DNA of 64,000 nucleotides from Niallia sp. FSL W8-0635 (GTDB taxonomy: Bacteria; Bacillota; Bacilli; Bacillales; Cytobacillaceae): positions 4,318,501 through 4,382,500 of the forward strand of contig NZ_JBBOYD010000001.1 in the NCBI RefSeq assembly GCF_038007965.1, in the 5' to 3' direction. Below the pieces are notes generated by a model. The model did no database searches, was not told the origin of the DNA, and saw only the letters and a list, made by a program, of their open reading frames with translations. The stretch's first letter is position 1; each line of letters begins with the position of its first letter. Positions 40,505 through 49,478 of this stretch are shown piece after piece. Both the position numbers and the translations under genes were made by a program.

Positions 40505-40543
40505 CCCAAAAAAGATTTTACTAGCAACGACTGTAAATGTCAA
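40505..40543 (-). promoter_or_regulatory. pyrG promoter with GGGCTCC initial transcribed sequence
   Basis: Minus-strand TTGACA (40543-40538), 17-bp spacer, TAAAAT (40520-40515), 7 bases, then GGGCTCC from 40507. The initial GGGC is the hallmark of reiterative G addition at low CTP in Bacillus pyrG. Confidence 0.85.
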
Positions 40544-40555
40544 GACTAGGGGGAA

Positions 40556-41131
40556 TTATTTATCCTCATCCTCGTCTTCATCAAATTCTTCGTCTTCTTC
40601 ATCTTCTTCTTCATCTAATTCATCATAATCTTCTTCGATTTCTTCATCAAAATCTTCACTTTCCGATAAGTCATCATCTAATAAATCATCGTCTTCGTCT
40701 TCATCTAAATCGTCATCTTCATCTAGAAGCTCTTCATCATCCAGATCTGCATCGAAGTCATCAAAATCATCTTCGTCTTCATCTATGCTATCAAAATCGT
40801 CGAAGTCATCATCCGCAGCTTTTTTCGCTTTTTTCTTCTTCGGTTTTGTTACTGTTACAACATCTTCTTCTGATTTATCTACAGGGTACCATAAACGAAG
40901 TCCCCAACGATTGTCTCCTAATGATAAAAAGCGACCATCGATATTAACATCTGTATAAAATTGTGCAATTTTTTCATTGACTTCTTCTTCCGTTAACTCT
41001 ACTAATTTTGCTACTTCATTCATTAGTTCATTAAACGCATAAGGTGTTTTGCCACCATTCATAATTTCATATGCTACATCAATTAGCGCCATTTCTTTTA
41101 GTTCTTCTTTTGTGTATTTGTCAACACTCAT
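40556..41131 (-). CDS. rpoE: RNA polymerase delta subunit
   Basis: A 191-residue accessory subunit of Firmicute RNA polymerase that lowers nonspecific binding and speeds recycling. The folded N-terminal winged-helix domain (1-90, SVDKYTKEELKEMALIDVAYEIM) is followed by a short lysine patch (KPKKKKAKK, 96-104) and an almost purely Asp/Glu tail (106-190), the diagnostic arrangement. Slightly longer than B. subtilis delta (173) because of the tail. ATG at 41131. Confidence 0.97.
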   Translation of the reverse strand: MSVDKYTKEELKEMALIDVAYEIMNGGKTPYAFNELMNEVAKLVELTEEEVNEKIAQFYTDVNIDGRFLSLGDNRWGLRLWYPVDKSEEDVVTVTKPKKKKAKKAADDDFDDFDSIDEDEDDFDDFDADLDDEELLDEDDDLDEDEDDDLLDDDLSESEDFDEEIEEDYDELDEEEDEEDEEFDEDEDEDK

Positions 41132-41334
41132 TCTTTCGCACTTCCTTTCATATCTACTCTTATCCCCGTCCTGAAAGCTTGGACCAAAATTCAGGTGGAA
41201 GTTTCACGTTTCGGGAGTTTATTATTTTTATACATCTCGTTGATCTTTTGAGACCAATCTTAACTAATATAGTAAAAATACATATTCTCCATTATAAACA
41301 AATTTTAGGTGAATATGCTAGTTCTAGTTAAGGT

Positions 41335-41532
41335 TTATTTAACTTTTCTTTGAAATAGAAGTTTTCCTGCTCTTTTATGTTTATTTTTTTGCTTGGCTTG
41401 CTTATTTTTAGCAAGTTTTAAAAAAAGAAGGGATAAAAGAAAAAAGCCGATAGAACCTAATTGATGCTTATATAAGATATAAAACAAAACTAAATATAGG
41501 AGTATTCCAATTAAAATCAATATTTTCCGCAC
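41335..41532 (-). CDS. Small putative membrane protein
   Basis: A 65-residue reading with two hydrophobic helices (about 3-21 and 27-42) and a strongly basic C-terminus (KNKQAKQKNKHKRAGK). GTG start at 41532 with AAGGGTGG upstream. No family recognised; between rpoE and the cardiolipin synthase gene. It may be a genuine small protein or a chance ORF. Confidence 0.45.
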   Translation of the reverse strand: MRKILILIGILLYLVLFYILYKHQLGSIGFFLLSLLFLKLAKNKQAKQKNKHKRAGKLLFQRKVK

Positions 41533-41733
41533 TGTTAATCCACCCTTACTAAAAATAATAGATTATTCTCCTTTTAGAATAACGACTGTATGAAGCGACA
41601 CGCAAGTTTCTTTTTTATTTATTTGCTATTTTCCAAAATATGAATGATTCCCCTTAAAAATCGACATGGAAGAGGAAAGGTATGAAAGGAATAGGATATC
41701 GGCAATACTATCCTTTTAAGGAGGGAATTATAA

Positions 41734-42936
41734 ATGAAGACATTCTTGATTATCATAAGCAGTATTGCAATACTTATTTTCCTTCTCTATATTGATTTTC
41801 AATTAGGAAAGAGAGCCCAGCAAAAACAAATAGAACGGAAAAATCATCCCTTTAGATATACAGACTTTCACATCTATGCAGATGGAACAGAACTTTTCCC
41901 AGCCCTGTTCCAAGCAATTAAAGAGGCGAACAATCATATCCATATCCTTTTCTACACCATTAAAACAGATAGCATTTCCAATGAGTTTCTAGATCTTTTA
42001 AAAGCAAAAGCACATGAAGGAGTGGAAGTACGCCTAATTTTAGATTGGTTAGGTAGTATAAAAATCAGAAAAAAAATCAGAGAAAATCTAAAGCAAGCTG
42101 GTGTTCAATTTGCTTTTTGCCAACTTCCAACATTCCCTTATCTCTTTTATTCTTTACAAGTAAGAAACCACCGAAAAATCGCTATCATTGATGGCAAAGT
42201 TGGTTTTATGGGTGGGTTTAACATCGGAAAAGATTATATTCATGCCAACTTCAAATTAAGCCCTTGGCGTGACTATCATCTTCAATTGATTGGAGAAGGG
42301 GTCGATGATTTACAGCGAGAATTTTTAATTGATTGGTTAAAATCCTCTAAAATTAATTTACTGCAAAACCGAGTATATTTTCCAAAACAGAAACACGGAG
42401 AAACTAGACATCAAATAATACCTACTCAAGGAGTTTATTTAGAAGAAATAATATGTAATCTGATTAAAAACAGCAAAAAGAGTCTTTTCATTGCTACCCC
42501 TTACTTCATTCCTAGCCAGCGAATAACAGTGGAATTATTAAGGGCATTACATAGAAACGTTAGGCTTACCATTCTTATCCCAAACAAAGCTGATCACATG
42601 CTTGTTAAAGAAGCAGCTTTTCCCTATTTACGTAAACTATTAAAGAACGAGGCAAGCGTTTTTCAATATACGAATGGGTTCTTCCATGGAAAGTTAATAA
42701 ATGTCGATGATGAAATTATTATTATTGGTTCGTCCAATTTTGATAGACGCAGTATCTTTTTGAACCACGAGCTAAACTGCTGTATTTATGACCCTGTGTT
42801 TATTGAAAGAATGAATAAAATAACAACGATAGATTTACAGCAAGCTAAGAAGTTATCTCTTTTGGATTTTAAAAAATTAACTGCATGGCGTACATTAAAA
42901 GAATGGCTTTCCCGTCTTTTTGCTCCATTTTTATAA
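41734..42936 (+). CDS. clsB: Cardiolipin synthase / phospholipase D family protein (YwjE-like)
   Basis: A 400-residue PLD-superfamily protein with one N-terminal membrane anchor (about 3-22) and two HKD motifs: NHRKIAIID (H146, K148, D153) and FHGKLINVD (H318, K320, D325), each followed by GGxNxG or GSSNFD. It likely condenses two phosphatidylglycerol molecules to cardiolipin. Length and location near pyrG/rpoE match B. subtilis YwjE (ClsB); it has only one anchor instead of the two of ClsA. ATG at 41734 with AAGGAGGG upstream. Confidence 0.88.
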   Translation: MKTFLIIISSIAILIFLLYIDFQLGKRAQQKQIERKNHPFRYTDFHIYADGTELFPALFQAIKEANNHIHILFYTIKTDSISNEFLDLLKAKAHEGVEVRLILDWLGSIKIRKKIRENLKQAGVQFAFCQLPTFPYLFYSLQVRNHRKIAIIDGKVGFMGGFNIGKDYIHANFKLSPWRDYHLQLIGEGVDDLQREFLIDWLKSSKINLLQNRVYFPKQKHGETRHQIIPTQGVYLEEIICNLIKNSKKSLFIATPYFIPSQRITVELLRALHRNVRLTILIPNKADHMLVKEAAFPYLRKLLKNEASVFQYTNGFFHGKLINVDDEIIIIGSSNFDRRSIFLNHELNCCIYDPVFIERMNKITTIDLQQAKKLSLLDFKKLTAWRTLKEWLSRLFAPFL

Positions 42937-42941
42937 GCTTT

Positions 42942-42969
42942 AATCAGTGGGAGAGGTCTCCCACTGATT
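42942..42969 (+). terminator. Hairpin downstream of clsB
   Basis: AATCAGTGGGAGA (42942-42954) and TCTCCCACTGATT (42957-42969) form a 13-bp near-continuous palindrome just after the stop; no T-run follows, so termination may be weak or the hairpin may stabilise the mRNA. Confidence 0.5.
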
Positions 42970-43066
42970 AGTTAAGTTAAACGATTCGTACCTTGACAGA
43001 CAGGGATCTTCCTCAAATGCTCCTATGCTTCCTCTTGACTATTACCTAAGATTAAGCTGAGATATC

Positions 43067-43237
43067 TTATCTTTGAAATAAGACACTAATCCATTCAAAC
43101 GCACGGTAACCAGCATATATTCCAAAAATACCTACAATACCCGAAAATGCGCCTGGGGCTGGAATTGGCAGTTTCAAAAGACCAAAAATGAATCCAGTTA
43201 AAAATCCAGTTACTAAAGCTAATATCACTAATTTCAC
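43067..43237 (-). CDS. XapX domain protein (small two-helix membrane protein)
   Basis: A 56-residue reading, VKLVILALVTGFLTGFIFGLLKLPIPAPGAFSGIVGIFGIYAGYRAFEWISVLFQR when joined from its two helices (about 2-21 and 31-50). The central LPIPAPGAFSGIVGIFGIYAG is the XapX (DUF1427) signature. GTG start at 43237 with GGGGAG 6 bases upstream. It lies 70 bp downstream of natK on the same strand and may be cotranscribed. Function of the family is not known to me. Confidence 0.75.
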   Translation of the reverse strand: MKLVILALVTGFLTGFIFGLLKLPIPAPGAFSGIVGIFGIYAGYRAFEWISVLFQR

Positions 43238-43306
43238 AAGCATCTCCCCTTCAAAAGTAGATGCCTTTATTATTCGAAAAGTTAGTTCGAAATATCCGAA
43301 GATTCC

Positions 43307-44305
43307 TTAATCATCTTTGCTGGTTTTTATGGCAGGGATTTTTAGTTTCACCGTGAATGTTTCATCCTTATAGGTGTAATCAAGATAGCCATGGTACTTG
43401 CTTACGATAGTTTGAATGATTTTCGTTCCATACCCTCTTTCCTTTCCTGTCTTCGTTGATTGTCCAAATTTCTTAAACATGGAATCTAGAATAGCAGCGG
43501 GAATAGGCAAACAGTCATTTTTACATGTAAGTAAGTACAGACCGCTTCGTTTTGATAAACGTATGGTGATATGCGGCTTTTCGTTATGCTTCTTTCCACA
43601 TTCCTGACTTGCCTCTAGACTATTAAACAACAAATTACCTACTAAGCTTACAATATCCTTTTCTTTCATTGGTAATGTTGATAAAGGTACATCAAAGTCG
43701 TATTTCAATTCGAGATTATCCAGTATCGCCTGCTTATAAACTCTATGTAATATCGAGGCTACTGCCCCATTCTCCCCTTTTATCGATAGATTTGTTTCTT
43801 CATACCCTTCAACAAGCTCATCTAAGTAGAATTTAGCGTTTGATGAACCTTCCTCTTCCAACATAAAATGCACGGCTGAGATATGCTTGAGGAAATCATG
43901 CCGTTCACTACGGATTACTTGAAAAAGCTCATTATATTGTTTTATTTCGTCCTCATAGGATTCCTTTTCCTGTTTAAGATGAATCATTTTCCAACCTACC
44001 ATAAAACGCGCCACTTCTATTAATAAAAACAAAAGGAAAAAAAGTATACTCCAGGATGTAAATACAACTTGTATATGTAAAATTAGAATCAATGACTGGA
44101 TAAACCAGAGAAGCGCCTCTATTTTGGAAGGACTAGCATTACCATTTATTGGTGAATACACCGAAAAAACAAAGCATATTGCAGCAAAAAGGAGAAATAA
44201 CAGATAAGATGGCACAGCAAATCCCATATGCTCCATTATTATTTTGCTATGGATAGTACTATAAACTGCAATTATTAGCCAATAGAAATGTTTATTATTA
44301 ATCAT
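43307..44305 (-). CDS. natK: Sensor histidine kinase, NatK/GHKL type
   Basis: A 332-residue membrane kinase partner of the LytTR regulator encoded just upstream. Four to five helices (1-105) lead to a cytoplasmic coiled coil and the dimerisation motif RSERHDFLKH with phosphoacceptor H136. The ATPase domain has the N-box GNLLFNSLEAS and a G-box GYGTKII, the short GHKL type used by AgrC/ComD/NatK kinases. Divergent natAB identifies it as NatK, sensing Na+ or uncoupling stress. ATG at 44305 with AAGGGG upstream. Confidence 0.82.
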   Translation of the reverse strand: MINNKHFYWLIIAVYSTIHSKIIMEHMGFAVPSYLLFLLFAAICFVFSVYSPINGNASPSKIEALLWFIQSLILILHIQVVFTSWSILFFLLFLLIEVARFMVGWKMIHLKQEKESYEDEIKQYNELFQVIRSERHDFLKHISAVHFMLEEEGSSNAKFYLDELVEGYEETNLSIKGENGAVASILHRVYKQAILDNLELKYDFDVPLSTLPMKEKDIVSLVGNLLFNSLEASQECGKKHNEKPHITIRLSKRSGLYLLTCKNDCLPIPAAILDSMFKKFGQSTKTGKERGYGTKIIQTIVSKYHGYLDYTYKDETFTVKLKIPAIKTSKDD

Positions 44306-44314
44306 AATTACCCC

Positions 44315-45013
44315 TTAGAAATAATTAGCTTGGAGAAAATCCACCTTCTCCTTGGTGATTATCGCCTTTTCCTCTAGCCCCTCAAATGCTACGGCATAGG
44401 AGTTCTTTGCATAAAGAGAGAAATTTTTAACATAGTGTATATTGATTATAAAAGAACGGTGTGAGCGAATGAAGTCTCTTTCCCTCAGCTCTCCTTCTAA
44501 CTCATTTAGTGTCTGATATGTTTTTATTGTTTCTGATTTTGTGTAAATAGTTGTCGATCTTCCCGACCTTTCAATAAACACAATATCCTTCTTTTGTATA
44601 ATGTGGATTTCACTCTTTTGTTTAATGTAAAGTCTTCCTGCAATCTCCGTAGACTTTGTCTTTTCAATTGCCCGATGTATTGACTGGGTTAGACGGTCTT
44701 TATTATAAGGCTTCATTATATAATCATGGACATTCAGCTCAAATGCATGCACTGCATATCCACTAGTTCCAGTTACAAAAATGACCAAAATATTTAAAGC
44801 ATGAGAATGAATAATGTCCGCTAATTCATACCCTGATAAACCAGGCATTTCAATATCCGCAATTAATAAATCAATGCTTTCCTTTTTTATCTCTGCATAG
44901 GCTTCCTCCGCAGAAACAGTGGAAAAGATGATTTCCATTTCAGGAATACTGGAAACAATCCCTATTAATTTATCCAAATCCATAACACGGTCATCCACTA
45001 AACCAACTCTCAA
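44315..45013 (-). CDS. natR: LytTR-family response regulator NatR
   Basis: A 232-residue regulator with a receiver domain (1-120; phosphoacceptor D53 in LLIADIEMPGLSG; DD in LVDDR) and a LytTR DNA-binding domain (about 135-230; IVFIERSGRSTTIYT, FIRSHRSFIINIHYV). It is expected to activate natAB. The TTG at 45013 is preferred because AAGGGAG lies 9 bases upstream; a TTG seven codons earlier overlaps that site. Tandem 21-bp repeats in the divergent region are candidate binding sites. Confidence 0.83.
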   Translation of the reverse strand: MRVGLVDDRVMDLDKLIGIVSSIPEMEIIFSTVSAEEAYAEIKKESIDLLIADIEMPGLSGYELADIIHSHALNILVIFVTGTSGYAVHAFELNVHDYIMKPYNKDRLTQSIHRAIEKTKSTEIAGRLYIKQKSEIHIIQKKDIVFIERSGRSTTIYTKSETIKTYQTLNELEGELRERDFIRSHRSFIINIHYVKNFSLYAKNSYAVAFEGLEEKAIITKEKVDFLQANYF

Positions 45014-45161
45014 CTTTTCTTTCTCCCTTCCCAATGCCTGAAAAATCTCAATTGGCAGAAATTTCCCTTTTCCCCTTTTATTTTACCATGATTTATATAC
45101 ACAACGATGGTTTATAGCTTTTTTGATAGACTAAAATGTTCAAAAAAGAAAAACCTTCCCT

Positions 45162-45200
45162 TTTCACGACATGATACGGCACTTTCATGACAGGATGGCA
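45162..45200 (+). promoter_or_regulatory. Tandem repeats upstream of natA, candidate NatR operator
   Basis: TTTCACGACATGATACGGCA (45162-45181) and TTTCATGACAGGATGGCA (45183-45200) are direct repeats 21 bp apart, ending at the -35 position of a promoter with -10 TATGAT (45222-45227) and no recognisable -35. This suits an activator of the LytTR class. Confidence 0.65.
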
Positions 45201-45261
45201 GAAAATGAATTGTTCACCCTATATGATAAATGTAACGAAACCAATATGAGGTGAAAAATAC

Positions 45262-46014
45262 ATGATTACTATTCAAAAAGTAACGAAGAAATTCCAAGAT
45301 AAAAAAACTTCCATTACCGCACTTAAGCATGTGTCATTTTCCATAAAAAAAGGGGAAACCATTGCTTTACTTGGAGAAAATGGTGCCGGTAAAACGACTC
45401 TATTACGATCCATCGCCACCCTCCTTCAACCAACAGAAGGAACCATTATCGTGGATAATTTTGATACAACGAAAAATCCAAAGGAAATTAAACAAAAAAT
45501 TGGTGTTCTATTTGGCGGAGAAACAGGTCTTTATGAGCGATTAACTGCTAGAGAGAATTTGGAATACTTCGCAAATCTATATGGTTTAGGGAAGCATGAA
45601 ACAAAGGTAAGAATTGATGAGCTTTCGCGAATGTTCGGAATGAGAGATTATTTAGATCGCAAGGTTGGTGGTTTTTCCAAAGGGATGCGTCAGAAAGTGG
45701 CGATTGCTCGAACGATTATTCACAATCCGGAGATTATTCTTTTTGATGAACCAACAACAGGGTTAGATATTACCTCTTCTAATGTATTCCGCCAGCTTGT
45801 CCATCAATTGAAGAAAGAAGGAAAAACAATTGTGTTTTCCAGTCACATTATGGAAGAGGTTTCCATGCTATGCGATAGTGTTGCAATGTTTCACAAAGGA
45901 GAGCTTGTCCATCATGGAAAGCTTGACGATTTATATAAAGCAGAAGGAAGCAAGGACCTAAACTATATCTTTATGAGCAAACTAGTTAGAGGGGGAGATC
46001 AATATGTTATTTAA
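45262..46014 (+). CDS. natA: Sodium-efflux ABC transporter ATPase NatA
   Basis: A 250-residue ABC ATPase: Walker A GENGAGKT (38-45), signature FSKGMRQKVAIAR, Walker B IILFDEPTTGLD, H-loop FSSHIM. It energises Na+ (or drug) export with NatB. ATG at 45262 with GAGGTG upstream. Overlaps natB by 11 bases and is divergent from natRK. Confidence 0.87.
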   Translation: MITIQKVTKKFQDKKTSITALKHVSFSIKKGETIALLGENGAGKTTLLRSIATLLQPTEGTIIVDNFDTTKNPKEIKQKIGVLFGGETGLYERLTARENLEYFANLYGLGKHETKVRIDELSRMFGMRDYLDRKVGGFSKGMRQKVAIARTIIHNPEIILFDEPTTGLDITSSNVFRQLVHQLKKEGKTIVFSSHIMEEVSMLCDSVAMFHKGELVHHGKLDDLYKAEGSKDLNYIFMSKLVRGGDQYVI

Positions 46015-47161
46015 ATTATATCTGAAGGAACTAAAGGATTCATTTCGAGATAGACGAACATTATTATTAACCGTATTCCTGCCTATTATTATGATGACTG
46101 GCTTAACTCTTTTTTATGAGAAACTAGTATCTAGCAGTGAAGGAGAAAGCTACCAACTAGCGATTTCTTCTGCGTTAAATGAAGAAATGAAAGCAAATTT
46201 AGCAGCTCACACAAATATTGAATTACTTGTTTCCGACGATCCGGAAACAATAGTAAAGGATGGCGATGCACAAGCGGCAATCCTCTTAGAGAATAATTTT
46301 GGAGAAAAGGTACTCCAAGGGGAAAACACTAATATAGTCCTTATAGGAGATTCCTTTAGTGAAAACTCTTCTGCCTTGCTTTCTATTGTTATGAACGCTT
46401 TAAACGAATACGAAAAGACAGTGGTATCCGACCGATTAAATAAATTAGGGGTAGAAGATTCAGTTATTCAACCATTTTCCATCGTACAGCAAGAGCTTTC
46501 AGCAGAGAATCCAACCATTAATTTAGTAGCGATGCTTATCCCACTGATCCTATCATTGGCTGTAGGAGTCGGTTCTTCTCCAGCTGCAGCAGATCTTTTT
46601 GCTGGGGAAAAAGAGAAAAAAACGATGGAAGCATTATTAATGACTCCAGTAAAACGCTCTACTTTAGTAATTTCTAAATGGTTAACAATTTCTACAATTG
46701 GAGTATTGACTGGCTTGATTACCTTACTTGTTGTTGTTCTGGAGATAGCTTTTTTTACGGAAAACTTAAAAAACGCTGTACCTATTCATGATAACTTCGC
46801 CTTAATTATTGTATTTGCTATCTTGATAACCGTTCTTTACTCGATGCTTATTGCTTCCTTACTTATGATTACTAGCATTATTGGTAAATCAATTAAAGAA
46901 GCTCAGAGCTACAGTACGCCAATACTGATGCTGACTGTTTTTCCAATGATGTTTTTATCTACTAGCGGTTTAAATGAACTAACCTTTAATCATTTTGCTA
47001 TACCCGTTATTAATGTATTCAGTATTTTAAAGGAATTAATATTCGGCGAGATTATCTATCAACATATCCTGATTACGTTGGGATCTAATTTATTATTTAT
47101 CATTATTGCGTTTTTGATTGGAAGAATGCTGTTTATGAAAGATAAATGGGTTATTAATTAA
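46004..47161 (+). CDS. natB: Sodium-efflux ABC transporter permease NatB
   Basis: A 385-residue ABC-2 type permease. One N-terminal helix (about 18-38) is followed by a large external domain (40-170), then five helices in 175-380 with the FAGEKEKKTMEALLMTPVKRSTLVISKW coupling region (split here as FAGEKEKKTMEALL and MTPVKRS). Length equals B. subtilis NatB. Translationally coupled to natA; AGAGGGGGAG precedes the ATG. Confidence 0.87.
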   Translation: MLFKLYLKELKDSFRDRRTLLLTVFLPIIMMTGLTLFYEKLVSSSEGESYQLAISSALNEEMKANLAAHTNIELLVSDDPETIVKDGDAQAAILLENNFGEKVLQGENTNIVLIGDSFSENSSALLSIVMNALNEYEKTVVSDRLNKLGVEDSVIQPFSIVQQELSAENPTINLVAMLIPLILSLAVGVGSSPAAADLFAGEKEKKTMEALLMTPVKRSTLVISKWLTISTIGVLTGLITLLVVVLEIAFFTENLKNAVPIHDNFALIIVFAILITVLYSMLIASLLMITSIIGKSIKEAQSYSTPILMLTVFPMMFLSTSGLNELTFNHFAIPVINVFSILKELIFGEIIYQHILITLGSNLLFIIIAFLIGRMLFMKDKWVIN

Positions 47162-47190
47162 GGGGTATTTTCACTTGAATAAGGATACTA

Positions 47191-47224
47191 AAAAGAAGAG
47201 GGCTAGATTAGCTCTCTTCTTTTT
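47191..47224. terminator. Bidirectional terminator between natB and argS
   Basis: AAAAGAAGAGGGCTA (47191-47205) pairs with TAGCTCTCTTCTTTT (to 47224) with one bulge; T-runs on both strands. Confidence 0.9.
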
Positions 47225-47228
47225 GGTA

Positions 47229-48899
47229 TTACATTTTTTCTGGTGCGGATACGCCGATTAGGGCAAGGGCGTTTCTTAAAGTTATTTGTGTTGCTTGGAT
47301 TAATGCTAAGCGTGCTTTTGTTCTTTCTAGATTGTCAGCGTCTAATACTTTCTCCGCGTTATAGAAGCTGTGGAAAGTGGATGCTAAATCGTAAATGTAA
47401 TTTGTAATACGGTGTGGCATTCTCTTTAATGCCGCTTCTCCTACTGCTTGTGGGAATTCTCCTAGTTTTTTCAATAAGTCAAATTCTTTTTCTGCAGTGA
47501 TTAACGCTACATTTAGTTCATCAGCAAGCTCGATTCCTTGTTCTTTTCCTTGTCTAAGGATACTTGAAATACGTGCATGTGCATATTGTGCATAGTAAAC
47601 TGGGTTTTCATTGGATTGTGACACAGCAAGATCTAAATCAAAATCTAAATGTGTGTCAGCACTTCTCATAGCAAAGAAGTAACGAGTTGCATCTAGGCCT
47701 ACTTCTTCTACTAAATCTCTCATCGTAACAGCTTTTCCAGTACGTTTACTCATCTTCATTTTTTCGCCGTCTTTGTAAAGATGAACAAGCTGAATAATTT
47801 CCACTTCTAAGGCTTCTTTTTTATAGCCTAATGCTTGAATAGCTGCTCTCATACGAGGAATATAGCCGTGATGGTCTGCTCCCCAAACATTAATAAGCTT
47901 TTCAAATCCTCTTTCTAGCTTATCCTTGTGATAAGCAATATCTGGTAATAGATACGTATAAGAACCATCATTTTTGATAAGTACGCGGTCTTTGTCATCA
48001 CCAAAATCAGTTGAACGTAACCAAGTAGCTCCATCTTGTTCAAAAATATAACCATTTTCTTTTAATGCGTTTAGCGCTACATCGATTTTTCCATTTTGAT
48101 AAAGAGAAGTTTCAGAGAACCATACATCGAACTTCACACGGAAATCTTCTAAATCCTGCTTTAATTTAGCCATTTCATACTTCAGACCATAATCACGGAA
48201 AAAGTCAAAACGTTCCTGTTCTGAAACATTTACATACTTATCGCCAAATTCCTCTGCTAGTTTTTTTCCGATTCCAATTATGTCTGCACCATGATACCCA
48301 TCTTCCGGCATGTCTTTTTCTATACCTAACGCTTGGAAATAGCGTGCTTCTACAGATAATGCTAGGTTGTTAATTTGGTTACCAGCATCATTAATATAGT
48401 ATTCTCTTGATACATCATAACCAGCTTTATCTAAAATATTAGAAAGAGAATCTCCTACTGCTGCCCCACGAGCATGTCCTAAATGAAGATCTCCAGTTGG
48501 ATTTGCAGAAACAAACTCCACTTGTACTTTTTCTTTATTTCCGACAGTAGTCTGTCCATACTGCTCTCCAGCTTGAAGAATAGTTGGGATTAAATCTGTT
48601 AGGTAACTGTTATCCATATAAAAATTGATAAAACCAGGTCCTGCAATTTCTACTTTTTTAATAGAAGCTTTTGTTTGATCAAAGTTCTCAATAATAGCCT
48701 CTGCAATCATTCTTGGTGCCTTTTTAGCCACTCTTGCTAATTGCATCGCCATATTCGTAGAATAATCACCATGTGCTTTTTCTTTTGGTAATTCCAATAT
48801 TACCTCTGGAATTTGTTCTTCTGTTGCTAAGCCCGCTTTTATCACACTTTGTTTAATTTCTTCTTTCAAATTGTCCTTTATTTGATCTACAATATTCAT
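47229..48899 (-). CDS. argS: Arginyl-tRNA synthetase
   Basis: Class I synthetase of 556 residues. HIGH motif is HLGH (139-142) in [17 protein letters not shown], and the KMSKS-like motif is KMSKRTGK. The N-terminal Add-1 domain (1-110) and C-terminal DALR anticodon-binding domain (about 435-556) are present. ATG at 48899; its start lies two bases before the stop of ywiB, so the two are coupled as in other Bacillus. Confidence 0.97.
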   Translation of the reverse strand: MNIVDQIKDNLKEEIKQSVIKAGLATEEQIPEVILELPKEKAHGDYSTNMAMQLARVAKKAPRMIAEAIIENFDQTKASIKKVEIAGPGFINFYMDNSYLTDLIPTILQAGEQYGQTTVGNKEKVQVEFVSANPTGDLHLGHARGAAVGDSLSNILDKAGYDVSREYYINDAGNQINNLALSVEARYFQALGIEKDMPEDGYHGADIIGIGKKLAEEFGDKYVNVSEQERFDFFRDYGLKYEMAKLKQDLEDFRVKFDVWFSETSLYQNGKIDVALNALKENGYIFEQDGATWLRSTDFGDDKDRVLIKNDGSYTYLLPDIAYHKDKLERGFEKLINVWGADHHGYIPRMRAAIQALGYKKEALEVEIIQLVHLYKDGEKMKMSKRTGKAVTMRDLVEEVGLDATRYFFAMRSADTHLDFDLDLAVSQSNENPVYYAQYAHARISSILRQGKEQGIELADELNVALITAEKEFDLLKKLGEFPQAVGEAALKRMPHRITNYIYDLASTFHSFYNAEKVLDADNLERTKARLALIQATQITLRNALALIGVSAPEKM

Positions 48900-48901
48900 T
48901 C

Positions 48902-49345
48902 TTACTCTGTCTCCTCCTTAAACGAAATTGTCATATGATAGGTTCCATTATTGCTGCCTTGCATTTTTAAATCATATAAAATATCTAATGATCCTGTTGT
49001 TGCTTGCTCTTCTACTTCTAACGCTAGCCTCTTTGTATCTGTTACTATTTGAAAGACACCGTACGGACTTTCGTAGCTGCCAATTTTTTGTTTATTAATC
49101 AGAAAAGGCAGGCGCATTTTCACTGCCCCGCTTCGAAGGATTAAACCTTCTTTTCCAGTGACTTTTATAATTGTTTTAATAGTGCCTTCTTCTATGATTT
49201 CTTCATATTTTATATATTTACTAGTATCTTTTTCTAAGTATTGACCAAACCCAATCCACTCAATACTTTCTTTATTTTTCCCATTATATATATGTGTTGT
49301 AACTTGTAATTTTACAGGCACCTGTTGCGCTGATGTTTGAGACAA
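48902..49345 (-). CDS. ywiB: DUF1934 family protein YwiB
   Basis: A 147-residue beta-barrel protein of the DUF1934 family, always found just before argS in bacilli. Visible family features: [38 protein letters not shown] and a C-terminal [28 protein letters not shown], a lipocalin-like up-and-down strand pattern. The start is uncertain: TTG at 49345 is 8 bases from GGAAG, while GTG at 49354 and TTG at 49351 are closer. Function unknown. Confidence 0.8.
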   Translation of the reverse strand: MSQTSAQQVPVKLQVTTHIYNGKNKESIEWIGFGQYLEKDTSKYIKYEEIIEEGTIKTIIKVTGKEGLILRSGAVKMRLPFLINKQKIGSYESPYGVFQIVTDTKRLALEVEEQATTGSLDILYDLKMQGSNNGTYHMTISFKEETE

Positions 49346-49446
49346 CGACAACACTTCCTTTTCTTTTACTGTGTAACTTTATAAGTATAAATTTTTTATA
49401 GGGGAAGTGCAAGAAGGTTCGTCAAATGTTTAAGAACTACAACTAA

Positions 49447-49472
49447 AAACCTACAGGGAGTCCTGTAGGTTT
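49447..49472 (-). terminator. Terminator of the L,D-transpeptidase-like gene
   Basis: AAACCTACAGG (49447-49457) and CCTGTAGGTTT (49462-49472), followed by TTAG on the minus strand, 7 bases past the stop. Confidence 0.8.
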
Positions 49473-49478
49473 CTTCTT

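Noticed and set aside
40537..40947. 136-codon plus-strand frame rich in His, Leu and Arg
   Set aside because: It is the complement of the GAT/GAA-rich acidic tail of rpoE, a compositional artefact.
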